A stretch of DNA of 16,924 bases. It comes from Polyangiaceae bacterium (GTDB lineage: Bacteria; Myxococcota_A; Polyangia; Polyangiales; Polyangiaceae). The stretch covers positions 1 to 16,924 of the forward strand of contig JAICXU010000007.1 of assembly GCA_025934595.1 (NCBI GenBank), given 5' to 3'. The translations under genes and the position numbers were made by a program. Shown here in pieces: positions 5,622 through 12,784 of the stretch (within the stretch, counting starts at the first letter, position 1; every line of letters begins with the position of its first letter). The notes beneath the pieces are model-generated. The model saw only the letters and a program-made list of their open reading frames with translations, did not search any database and had not been told where the DNA came from.

Positions 5622-6512
5622 ATGCGCGAGCGCATAGCAGTGGTGACCACGAGCTATCCGGAAGGTCCCGGCGATCCCTCCGGACACTTCGTGGAAACCG
5701 AGGTTCGCGCGCTCGAGGCACGAGGCGCCGACGTCGAGGTTTTTGCGCTTCGAGGCGACGCATTTGGTTGGCCTGGAGTCGCGGCGCGGCTCGCCGACAA
5801 GCCGTGGCGGATGCTCGGAGCGTCGCGCACGATGTGGCGCGTCCATCGCGCCATCACCCACGTGGGCTCATTTTCTCGTGTGATCGCGCATTGGGCGATC
5901 CCCTGCGCGTGGCCCATCGCTGCGGGTGTGCCGAACCTGGAGATCGTCTCGCACGGAGGCGACGTGCGACTCCTGGCCGGCTTGCCGGCGCAAACGCGAG
6001 ACGTCGCGCTCCGCATATTGTTGCATAATACATATAGTTGGCGGTTTCCGTCGGAGTCGCTTCTCTACGACCTCGTGCTCCTTTCGAGCCCTGACCTCGC
6101 CGCACGCCTTCGCAGCGTCGCGCACGTGGAGCCGCCGATGCTCGACATCGACGTCGATCCGAAAGCCATCGAGCGAGCGCGTGCGCGACAGCGAGCCTTG
6201 GCCAATGGCGCCCGGGCATTCGTCGCCGTCGCGCGCCTCGTGCCGAGCAAGCGAATCGATCGCGCGCTCGACATCGCGCTGCGAGAGAAGGCGGCGCTCT
6301 TCGTGATCGGCGACGGGCCCGAGCGCGAACGTCTCGAGCTCTACGCGCGCAAGAGGCGCGCCCATGCCCATTTCTTCGGCATGATGGCGCGCCCCGAGAC
6401 GCTCGCTCACATCGCAGCTGCGGACGCCCTCGTGCACGCGTCGGTGGCCGAGGGTTTGTCGTCGGTGGTTCGTGAAGCGGACGCGCTCGGCGTCCGCGTC
6501 ATCACGAGCTAG
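5622..6512 (+). CDS. GT4-family glycosyltransferase, C-terminally shortened
   Basis: The 296-residue protein begins with a GT-B N-terminal fold (IAVVTTSYPEGPGDPSGHFV, with VRALEARGADVEVFAL). The C-terminal donor-binding domain shows VAVARLVPSKRIDRAL (about 202-217), VIGDGPERERLE and the EX7E motif EGLSSVVRE (277-285). GT4 enzymes transfer sugar from an NDP-sugar with retention. Members usually run 350-400 residues, with 50-80 more after the EX7E motif. Here translation stops only 11 residues after the second Glu, because the DNA beyond belongs to convergent ftsZ. It may be a functional short form or a decayed gene cut by an old rearrangement. Codons 132-143 form an AT-rich patch with codons such as ATA that look rare here. 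The start ATG has GGAAG at 5613-5617. Confidence 0.82.
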   Translation: MRERIAVVTTSYPEGPGDPSGHFVETEVRALEARGADVEVFALRGDAFGWPGVAARLADKPWRMLGASRTMWRVHRAITHVGSFSRVIAHWAIPCAWPIAAGVPNLEIVSHGGDVRLLAGLPAQTRDVALRILLHNTYSWRFPSESLLYDLVLLSSPDLAARLRSVAHVEPPMLDIDVDPKAIERARARQRALANGARAFVAVARLVPSKRIDRALDIALREKAALFVIGDGPERERLELYARKRRAHAHFFGMMARPETLAHIAAADALVHASVAEGLSSVVREADALGVRVITS

Positions 6513-6529
6513 TGCTTTTTTGCGCTAGC
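6508..6529. terminator. Hairpin shared by convergent genes, containing both stop codons
   Basis: GCTAGTGC (6508-6515) pairs with GCGCTAGC (6522-6529), eight pairs including one G-T, around a T6 loop. The TAG of the glycosyltransferase (6510-6512) and the TAG of ftsZ (6525-6527, minus) sit opposite each other in the stem through the self-complementary CTAG. On the plus strand TTTTT follows at 6534-6538; on the minus strand no U-run follows. Terminator function is therefore plausible for the glycosyltransferase and weak for ftsZ. Confidence 0.55.
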
Positions 6530-7808
6530 CGTTGTTTTTGCGCTGGAACGCGGGCACGTCCCAATCGGTCTCGTAGCTCGGAAAGCTCTGCGGAGCTCGC
6601 TCGCTACGAATCGGAAGGCGCGGCTGCGCGGCGGCCTGACGCGCGTCTTGCTGATGCGCGACGCGACGGGTGGAAGCGGCCGGCTGCTCGAGCTGCGGAG
6701 CACGCTGCGACATCTGTGGGTAGCTGTCGCGGCCACGTTGCGAAGCCACGGTTTGCGGAGCTTGCGACGGCGGGGCCTGGAAGGTGGCTTGCGGCATGTA
6801 TAGCGCCATTTGCTGCACGGAGAGGACCTGACCGCGCTCGACCGCATCGAAGCCGGTCGCGATGACGGTGACCTTGACGTTGTCGCCGAGCGACTCGTCG
6901 ATGCTCGCGCCGAAGATGATGTTCGCGTCTTCGTGCGCTTGCTCTTGGACGAGCGAAGCGGCTTCTTGAATCTCGCGCATCTTGAGATCCGGTCCGCCGA
7001 CGACGTTGATGAGGACGCCCGTCGCGCCTTCGACCGAGATGTCGTCGAGGAGCGGAGAAGCGACGGCCATTTCCGCCGCCATGCGCGCGCGGTTCTGACC
7101 TTTCGCGATGCCGGTGCCCATGAGCGCGCGGCCCATCTGCGACATCACGGTCTTCACGTCCGCGAAATCGACATTGACGATGCCATTTTGCGTGATCAGA
7201 TCGCTGATGCCTTTCACGGCTTGAAAGAGCACCTCGTCGGCCTTGCGGCACGCTTCGATGAACGTGAGGTCGTCGTCGCCGAGAAGCAGGAGCTTCTGGT
7301 TCGGGATCGTGATGAGGGTGTCGACGTGCTCGGAGAGCTGCGCGAGACCGATCTCCGCGCGACGTGCGCGCTGCCGGCCTTCGAAGAGGAAGGGCTTCGT
7401 GACGACACCGACGCAAAGCGCGCCTTCTTCGCGTGCGAGCTGCGCGATGACCGGAGCGGCTCCCGTGCCCGTGCCGCCGCCCATGCCGGCGGTGACGAAC
7501 ACCATGTCGGCGCCGGTGATCAATTCCTTGATCCGCTGCACGTCCTCGAGCGCAGCTTTGCGGCCTTTTTCAGGGTCCGCGCCAGCGCCGAGGCCCTTCG
7601 TGACCGCCGAGCCGATATTGAGCTTGGTCGGAGCGAGGTTCGCGTTGAGCGCCTGCGCATCGGTGTTGACCACGATGAACTCGACCCCTTCGAGGCCGAA
7701 ATTGATCATGGTGTTGACGGCGTTGCCGCCCGAGCCGCCGCAACCGACGACCTTGATGCGCGCCTGATATTCCTGCTGCTCGTCAGCGAACTCGATCGAG
7801 AAACTCAT
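6525..7808 (-). CDS. ftsZ: Cell division protein FtsZ
   Basis: FtsZ is the tubulin-like GTPase that polymerises into the Z ring. In 427 residues it shows the nucleotide-binding KVVGCGGSGGNAVNTM (19-34), the tubulin signature GGGTGTG (110-116), TKPFLFEG, and the T7 loop NVDFADV (212-218) that completes the GTPase site of the neighbouring subunit. Residues about 340-410 are a disordered linker rich in Gln, Ala and Pro. They end in TDWDVPAFQRK (414-424), the conserved C-terminal peptide that binds FtsA and other tethers. The ATG has GGGAGG seven bases upstream. It is the last gene of the dcw run, preceded by a 180-nt spacer after ftsA, and converges on a glycosyltransferase gene where many proteobacteria have lpxC. 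Confidence 0.99.
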   Translation of the reverse strand: MSFSIEFADEQQEYQARIKVVGCGGSGGNAVNTMINFGLEGVEFIVVNTDAQALNANLAPTKLNIGSAVTKGLGAGADPEKGRKAALEDVQRIKELITGADMVFVTAGMGGGTGTGAAPVIAQLAREEGALCVGVVTKPFLFEGRQRARRAEIGLAQLSEHVDTLITIPNQKLLLLGDDDLTFIEACRKADEVLFQAVKGISDLITQNGIVNVDFADVKTVMSQMGRALMGTGIAKGQNRARMAAEMAVASPLLDDISVEGATGVLINVVGGPDLKMREIQEAASLVQEQAHEDANIIFGASIDESLGDNVKVTVIATGFDAVERGQVLSVQQMALYMPQATFQAPPSQAPQTVASQRGRDSYPQMSQRAPQLEQPAASTRRVAHQQDARQAAAQPRLPIRSERAPQSFPSYETDWDVPAFQRKNNG

Positions 7809-7988
7809 CGCCGTGCCTCCCGGCTAGGGCATCTCTGCCCCGAAATCTTTTTGTTTTCGTTCCTAAAAGTGTTCTGCGCGCTTCACGCGATGCAAGGAGC
7901 GCCTCTTCTCCTCGTACCGCGAACAAATGAAGATCTTCCGAAAAAAAGGTCCTGAAAGTTAAGCCAAGTCAGTGCTGCAAAAACACGG
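7809..7988 (-). promoter_or_regulatory. ftsA-ftsZ intergenic region, probable ftsZ promoter and leader
   Basis: This 180-bp gap is the longest non-coding stretch inside the dcw cluster. In ftsZ mRNA orientation it holds GGGCA-GAGA-TGCCC (7840 to 7827), a 5-bp stem closed by a GNRA-type tetraloop, five bases upstream of the Shine-Dalgarno GGGAGG (7821-7816). Further upstream are a perfect 10-bp palindrome GAAGATCTTC (7929-7938) and an A7/T7 run (7941-7947). No clear -35/-10 pair is visible. Extra expression control of ftsZ is inferred from the gap and structures, not shown. Confidence 0.5.
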
Positions 7989-9284
7989 TCAGAATGCGGC
8001 TTTCAGCCATTCCCAAAATTTCGATTTGTCACCTGCTGCAATGATCTCGATCTCGCCGGACTTCGTCGCCGCCTGAAGCCGTTTCACCGAATGGGCGGGC
8101 GCCGCTTGGCGAGCCGCCGCATCTGCGATCACTTGCGCGCCGTACTTCACGAGACCGACGCCGGTGGCGTATTGCGGTCCGTGCACGAGCTGCGTGATCC
8201 CTTTGACGCCCTGCGGAAATCCGATGCGCACGGGCATTCCGAGGATCTCTTCCGCGAACTCGGTCATGCCTTCGAGGAGAACTGCGCCGCCGGTCAGGAC
8301 TGCGCCGGCCGAGAGCTGCTCGAGCATCCCGGTGTCCTCGATTCGCTTGCGCACCACCGCGAAGATTTCTTCCACGCGCGGCTCGATGATGTCCGAGAGA
8401 ACGCGACGGGCGGCGCGGCGCGGAGCGTGGCCGCCGACGCCGGGGACCTCGATCTCTTCGTCTTCACCCACCATGCGTCCGAGCGCGCATCCGGAGAGGC
8501 GCTTCAAGCGATCGGCCTCCGCCATCGGCGTGCGAAGGCCGGCGGCGATGTCGTTCGTGATGTTGTTGCCGCCGACGGGAATGACGCTCGTGTGCGCGAT
8601 TCCGCCGTCTACGTAAAGGAGGAGGTCGGTCGTGCCGCCGCCGATGTCGATGACGGCCGCCCCGATTTCTTTTTCGTCTTCGGAGAGAATGGCCTCGGCG
8701 CTCGCGAGCGCATCGAGGACGACGTCGGCGACGGTGAGGTTGCAGCGCTCGGCGCAGCGAATGACGTTCTGCACGCACGTCGTCGCGGCCGTGACGAGGT
8801 TCACCTTCACGCCGAGCCGCACGCCGCTCATTCCGATCGGATCGCGGATGCCGTCTTGCGTGTCGACGATGTATTCACGGGGCAAAACATGCAGGATTTG
8901 GCGATCGGCATCGACCGGAATCGCGCGCGCGCCTTCGAGCACGCGATCGAGATCCGAGCGTTGCACCTCTCCGCCCGCGATGGCGGCGACACCGTCCGAG
9001 GTCTGCGAACGAATGTGGCTGCCGGCGACTCCGGCGTACACCGTTCGAATCTCGACGCCCGCCATCGTCTGCGCGCTCTCGATCGCGTCTTTGATCGAGC
9101 GCACCGTCCAGTCGATGTTCGAGACGATGCCTTTTCGAAGCCCGCGACAGGGGACGGAGCCGACGCCGAGGATCGTGATCCCGTCCGGCTCGACCTCACC
9201 GACGACCGCGCACACCTTGGTGGTGCCGATGTCGAGGCCGACGACGATTTCGCCGTGAGAACTTTGCGTGGGCGCGCTGCTCAT
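7989..9284 (-). CDS. ftsA: Cell division protein FtsA
   Basis: FtsA is the actin-like ATPase that anchors FtsZ filaments to the inner face of the membrane and recruits later division proteins. The 431 residues contain the phosphate-1 motif GLDIGTTKVCAVVGE (16-30), the FtsA-specific 1C region (about 90-160), phosphate-2 VIDIGGGTTDLLLY (211-224) and the adenosine-side VLTGGAVLLEG. The protein ends in KFWEWLKAAF, the amphipathic helix that inserts in the membrane, so the C-terminus is intact. A helical stretch rich in Arg (GGHAPRRAARRV) precedes the last ATPase subdomain. The ATG at 9284 has only a weak GTGGGG ribosome binding site. It lies 61 nt after ftsQ and 180 nt before ftsZ. Confidence 0.98.
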   Translation of the reverse strand: MSSAPTQSSHGEIVVGLDIGTTKVCAVVGEVEPDGITILGVGSVPCRGLRKGIVSNIDWTVRSIKDAIESAQTMAGVEIRTVYAGVAGSHIRSQTSDGVAAIAGGEVQRSDLDRVLEGARAIPVDADRQILHVLPREYIVDTQDGIRDPIGMSGVRLGVKVNLVTAATTCVQNVIRCAERCNLTVADVVLDALASAEAILSEDEKEIGAAVIDIGGGTTDLLLYVDGGIAHTSVIPVGGNNITNDIAAGLRTPMAEADRLKRLSGCALGRMVGEDEEIEVPGVGGHAPRRAARRVLSDIIEPRVEEIFAVVRKRIEDTGMLEQLSAGAVLTGGAVLLEGMTEFAEEILGMPVRIGFPQGVKGITQLVHGPQYATGVGLVKYGAQVIADAAARQAAPAHSVKRLQAATKSGEIEIIAAGDKSKFWEWLKAAF

Positions 9285-9345
9285 GTCGCCCCACTTTCAA
9301 CATATCGCGCGAGAACGGGCCAAATTATGGTGATTTTTTTCCTTC

Positions 9346-10233
9346 TCATCGCATCCTCACGACGACGCGCTCGGGACGCGCATCGTTGTCGAGAAGAACG
9401 GCGTCGGCTTTTCCGCCGCGTCGATCGACTTCCGCGAGCACTCGCGACGCCTGATCGAGCTTGCGGCGAAACGGCGGCGCGCCGAGCGCGAGCGTGACCG
9501 CGCTCTTGCCGATGACGATGCTCGTCGTGCCGTCCTGCGCGAGATGAATTTCCTCGAGCGGAGAATGCGACGAGAGCTTCGTGTGCGAGTAGTCGGCCGC
9601 GAGATCGAGCGCGCGCAGGATCGAATGCGTGACGCCGTCGCGATCGGCCGAGACCATCGAAGCCGTGATGCCGGTGATGACGACGAGGTCATGCGGATCG
9701 CCGACCTCGATTTGCTTGAAGAGCTCACCTTCGCGCGACGCGAGGAACACGTCGGAGCTGCCGTCTTCGCCCGCGATCGAAACGAGGGCTGCCGCTTCGC
9801 GTTCCGTGACTTGGATCAAAATCGTTCCGGGAAGTCGCCGCGCGAGCTCGACGTTCTTCAACCAAGGATCCTTCGCGAGAAGCGCGTGCGCGGCGTCCAG
9901 ATCCGACGAAAAAACATTTTGTCCGACCGACAGATTCGACTCTCGCTTGATCGCGTCTTCGGTGCGCGTGCTCTCGCCGACGACGTCGATCTCCGTGATC
10001 GCGAAGCGGCTCGACGTGAGCACGTAACGACGCGCTGACCACGCCACGGACAGCGCAACGCCAGCGACGAGGACGGCGCCGAAGAATCCCCGCACGTAAG
10101 GAACGAATTTTCGAAATCGCGAAATGGGCTTGTTTTCTGCCGCTTCCGCGTTCTCGACTTTCTCGTCGACGCCCACCTCGAGGGCATCGGGCGGAAGCTG
10201 TCGCGGAGCGATGCGTCGATTCGACGGGTGCAT
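9346..10233 (-). CDS. ftsQ: Cell division protein FtsQ
   Basis: FtsQ is the bitopic divisome protein that links FtsB/FtsL with periplasmic partners. From ATG 10233 the protein has 295 residues: a polar cytoplasmic N-terminus of about 45 residues ending in basic RFRK, one membrane segment at about 48-66, then a POTRA domain (about 75-145; FAITEIDVVGES through RRLPGTILIQVTERE) and the FtsQ beta domain. Sequence identity in this family is low, so position between murC and ftsA adds weight. The start codon overlaps the murC stop in GTGATG. The GTG at 10236 is an alternative; both follow AAGGAG at a usable distance (5 or 8 nt). Confidence 0.93.
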   Translation of the reverse strand: MHPSNRRIAPRQLPPDALEVGVDEKVENAEAAENKPISRFRKFVPYVRGFFGAVLVAGVALSVAWSARRYVLTSSRFAITEIDVVGESTRTEDAIKRESNLSVGQNVFSSDLDAAHALLAKDPWLKNVELARRLPGTILIQVTEREAAALVSIAGEDGSSDVFLASREGELFKQIEVGDPHDLVVITGITASMVSADRDGVTHSILRALDLAADYSHTKLSSHSPLEEIHLAQDGTTSIVIGKSAVTLALGAPPFRRKLDQASRVLAEVDRRGGKADAVLLDNDARPERVVVRMR

Positions 10234-11645
10234 CACGGCTTCTCCTTCGGCGTCGAGAGCGATGCGTAGAGCTCGCGCGCGCTCGCGTTGATGTCGCCTG
10301 CGCCGAGCGCGATCACCATGTCGCCCGGGCGAACGACGGCGCGAAGCTCGGCGGACAAGCGGCGTTTGTCGGGAACGTAGTGAACGGAGTGGTGTCCGTG
10401 CGCACGAATCGCTTCGGCGAGCGCGTCGCTCGTGGCGCCTTCGATCGGAGACTCGCCGGCGGGATAGACGTCGGTGATGAGGAGCAAGTCGGCGTTGTTG
10501 AACGCGCGCGTGAAATCCTCGAAGAGCGAATGCGTGCGCGTATAGCGATGCGGTTGGAACGCGACGACGACGCGGCGATCGAATCCACGTTGCGCGGCGT
10601 CGAGCGTGGCCTCGATCTCCGCGGGGTGATGTCCGTAGTCGTCGACGATCATGACGTCACCAGCCACGCCGTCGCGTTCGAGCGGCGCAACTCCCACCAC
10701 CGTGAATCGGCGCTGCACGCCGTGAAATTGAGAAATCGCGTCGCGCACGATGTCGAGCGGAACCTCGAGCTCGTCGGCGGCGGCGATGACGGAGAGCGCA
10801 TTGAGAACGTTGTGCGCACCGGGCATGCGAACGGTGAAATCGCCGATCTTGTCGTTGCGCCGGTACGCCTCGAAGTGCGTTTCGAGGCCTGAATACCGCG
10901 TATTTTTCGCGCGGTAGTCCGCTTGGTGCGAAATCCCATAGGTCACGTGCCGGCGCTCGATGCGCGGCAAGATCTCTTGCACGTGCGGATGATCGACGCA
11001 GAGGATCGCGAGCCCGTAGAACGGAACCGAGTTCGTGAACTCGACGAACGCATCCTTCACGTTCTCGTGCGTGCCGTAGTGATCGAGATGCTCCGCGTCG
11101 ATGTTCGTGATGACGGCGACGGTGGGCGTGAGGCGCAAGAACGAGCCATCGCTTTCGTCTGCCTCGGCGACGAAGAGGTCGCCCGCGCCGAGCCTCGCAT
11201 TCGAGCCGAGCGCGTTCACTTTTCCACCGACGACGACGGTGGGATCGAGGCCGGCCGCGCGCAGGACGGTGGCGACGAGCGACGTCGTCGTCGTCTTGCC
11301 GTGAGAGCCGGCGATCGCAACCGTGTACTTTACACGCATCAACTCGGCGAGCATCTCGCCGCGCGAAACGACGGGAATGGCAAGCGCGCGGGCGCGAAGA
11401 AGCTCCGGGTTGTCGGCTTTGACCGCGCTCGTGTAAACGACGACGTCCGCGCCGTCGACGTTCTCGGCGCGATGCCCTTCTTGCACGACGACGCCGAGCG
11501 TTTGTAGACGCCGCGCGGTGTCGTTCATCTTCAAATCGGATCCCGTGACCTCGAACTCCATCGTGCGGAGAATTTCGGCGAGCCCGCTCATGCCGATGCC
11601 GCCGACGCCGATGAAGTGCACTCTGCGAACGCGTCCGCGGAACAT
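10233..11645 (-). CDS. murC: UDP-N-acetylmuramate--L-alanine ligase MurC
   Basis: MurC adds the first amino acid, L-Ala, to UDP-MurNAc using ATP in the cytoplasm. The 470 residues match the family's usual length and contain all three Mur ligase domains. They include VHFIGVGGIGMSGLAEIL (9-26) for UDP binding, the ATP loop AGSHGKTTTTSL (112-123), EADESDGSFL (161-170), HNVLNAL (278-284) and the C-terminal DDYGHHPAEI (335-344) with QPHRYTRT, diagnostic of MurC rather than MurD, E or F. The ATG at 11645 has GGAGG seven bases upstream and overlaps the murG stop by one base (TGATG). A longer upstream frame is out-of-frame murG sequence. No murB or ddl gene follows; ftsQ is directly next. Confidence 0.98.
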   Translation of the reverse strand: MFRGRVRRVHFIGVGGIGMSGLAEILRTMEFEVTGSDLKMNDTARRLQTLGVVVQEGHRAENVDGADVVVYTSAVKADNPELLRARALAIPVVSRGEMLAELMRVKYTVAIAGSHGKTTTTSLVATVLRAAGLDPTVVVGGKVNALGSNARLGAGDLFVAEADESDGSFLRLTPTVAVITNIDAEHLDHYGTHENVKDAFVEFTNSVPFYGLAILCVDHPHVQEILPRIERRHVTYGISHQADYRAKNTRYSGLETHFEAYRRNDKIGDFTVRMPGAHNVLNALSVIAAADELEVPLDIVRDAISQFHGVQRRFTVVGVAPLERDGVAGDVMIVDDYGHHPAEIEATLDAAQRGFDRRVVVAFQPHRYTRTHSLFEDFTRAFNNADLLLITDVYPAGESPIEGATSDALAEAIRAHGHHSVHYVPDKRRLSAELRAVVRPGDMVIALGAGDINASARELYASLSTPKEKP

Positions 11646-12784
11646 CAGCGTGCCTCCGCCGAATGAGAAGACGTGCCGTTCGATTTTCCGGGCGGGCGCG
11701 TGACGATGCCGGCGAGCGCGGCGAAGTCTTCGGCGACGTCGTGCGCAGCGCGAGGTCGTCCGCATGCGCGCGCGCAATCGGCCATTTTTACGCGCTTTTC
11801 GTCGTTTCCGAAGAGGCGCTCGAGCTCCATGGCGAGCCGCACGTCGTCGGCCGCCTCTTGTCGAATTGCGATGCACCCGCCACGGCGCGCGAGCGCTTCC
11901 GCGTTCTTCGCTTGATGGTCGTCGGCCGCAAATGGAAACGGCACCAAGATGGACGCGCGGCCGATCGACGTGATCTCCGCCGTGGAGCTCGCACCGGCGC
12001 GAGCCACGATCAGATCGGCCTTCGCGACTTCACCGGCAACGTCGTCGAGAAATGGCGTGACCGTGACGTGCTCGAATCCCGCGCTTGCGTACGCATCGCG
12101 AACCTTCGCATCACGATCGCGCCCCGCTTGGTGCAGCACCTCGAGATTCGAAATCTTCGAACGGGCGACGGCGAGCGGCAATCGTTCGTTCAACGCCTGC
12201 GCACCTTGGCTCCCGCCGAGGATCAACAGACGCCGCGACGACGACGCGCGATACGGCGACGGATCGAATCCCGGTCGAAGCGGCATGCCGAACGTGCGCA
12301 CCGCATCGGCGCGCGTCGTGCGACTTTTTCCCTCTTCCGTTGCGAGATACACGCGGCGCGCAAACGGCGCGAGAATTCGATTCGCGAGCCCCATCGTCGC
12401 ATTCGCTTCGAGCAGCGCGACGGGCACGCGCGAAATTGCGGCCGCGAGCGACATCGGGCCCGCCGCATAACCGCCGACACTGAGCACCGCGCGCGGACGA
12501 ATTTTGCGCACGAGCGAGAGAGCTTGCAGCGTGGCCGCGCTCGCGATCGCCGCTCCGCGAGCCGCCCGCCGAGCGCCGCCACCTTGGATGGGCTCGACGT
12601 TCAGGAGCTCGAGCTCGTAGCCGCGTGCGGGAATGGCTTTCGCCTCGAGGCCGCGCGCCGCTCCGACGAACACGATGCGCAAATCCGACACGCGCGACAA
12701 CGCGTCCGCGACGGCGACGCCGGGGAACACGTGTCCCCCTGTGCCACCCCCTGCGATGACGACGACGTCGCGGCGGCTGCTCAT
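11645..12784 (-). CDS. murG: Lipid II synthase MurG (GlcNAc transferase)
   Basis: MurG transfers GlcNAc from UDP-GlcNAc to lipid I at the cytoplasmic face, forming lipid II (GT28 family). The 379-residue protein has the N-terminal glycine loop IAGGGTGGHVFPG (10-22), GGYAAGP (104-110), the second glycine loop LGGSQGAQALNE (189-200), RAGASSTAEI (262-271) and the UDP-GlcNAc site PFPFAADDHQAKNAEAL (282-298). The usual EQN lipid-acceptor motif reads EANATMGLANR here. Downstream of residue 360 is a short Ser/Gly-rich tail. The start ATG shares ATGA with the ftsW stop, with GAGG seven bases upstream, and the stop overlaps the murC start, so translation is probably coupled on both sides. Confidence 0.98.
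   Translation of the reverse strand: MSSRRDVVVIAGGGTGGHVFPGVAVADALSRVSDLRIVFVGAARGLEAKAIPARGYELELLNVEPIQGGGARRAARGAAIASAATLQALSLVRKIRPRAVLSVGGYAAGPMSLAAAISRVPVALLEANATMGLANRILAPFARRVYLATEEGKSRTTRADAVRTFGMPLRPGFDPSPYRASSSRRLLILGGSQGAQALNERLPLAVARSKISNLEVLHQAGRDRDAKVRDAYASAGFEHVTVTPFLDDVAGEVAKADLIVARAGASSTAEITSIGRASILVPFPFAADDHQAKNAEALARRGGCIAIRQEAADDVRLAMELERLFGNDEKRVKMADCARACGRPRAAHDVAEDFAALAGIVTRPPGKSNGTSSHSAEAR

Noticed and set aside
135..6040. 11-bp match ACATATAGTTG at 135-145 and 6030-6040
   Set aside because: Dozens of 11-bp matches are expected by chance in 17 kb, and there is no flanking similarity, so it is not evidence of a shared insertion.
7809..7988. tRNA, small RNA gene or small ORF in the ftsA-ftsZ gap
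   Set aside because: No cloverleaf, no RBS-preceded short frame and no terminator-like structure with a U-run were found; only the leader hairpin and a 10-bp palindrome.
11646..11876. N-terminal extension of murC
   Set aside because: The Arg-rich sequence is out-of-frame murG. The ATG at 11645 has GGAGG and begins directly before the Mur ligase nucleotide motif.
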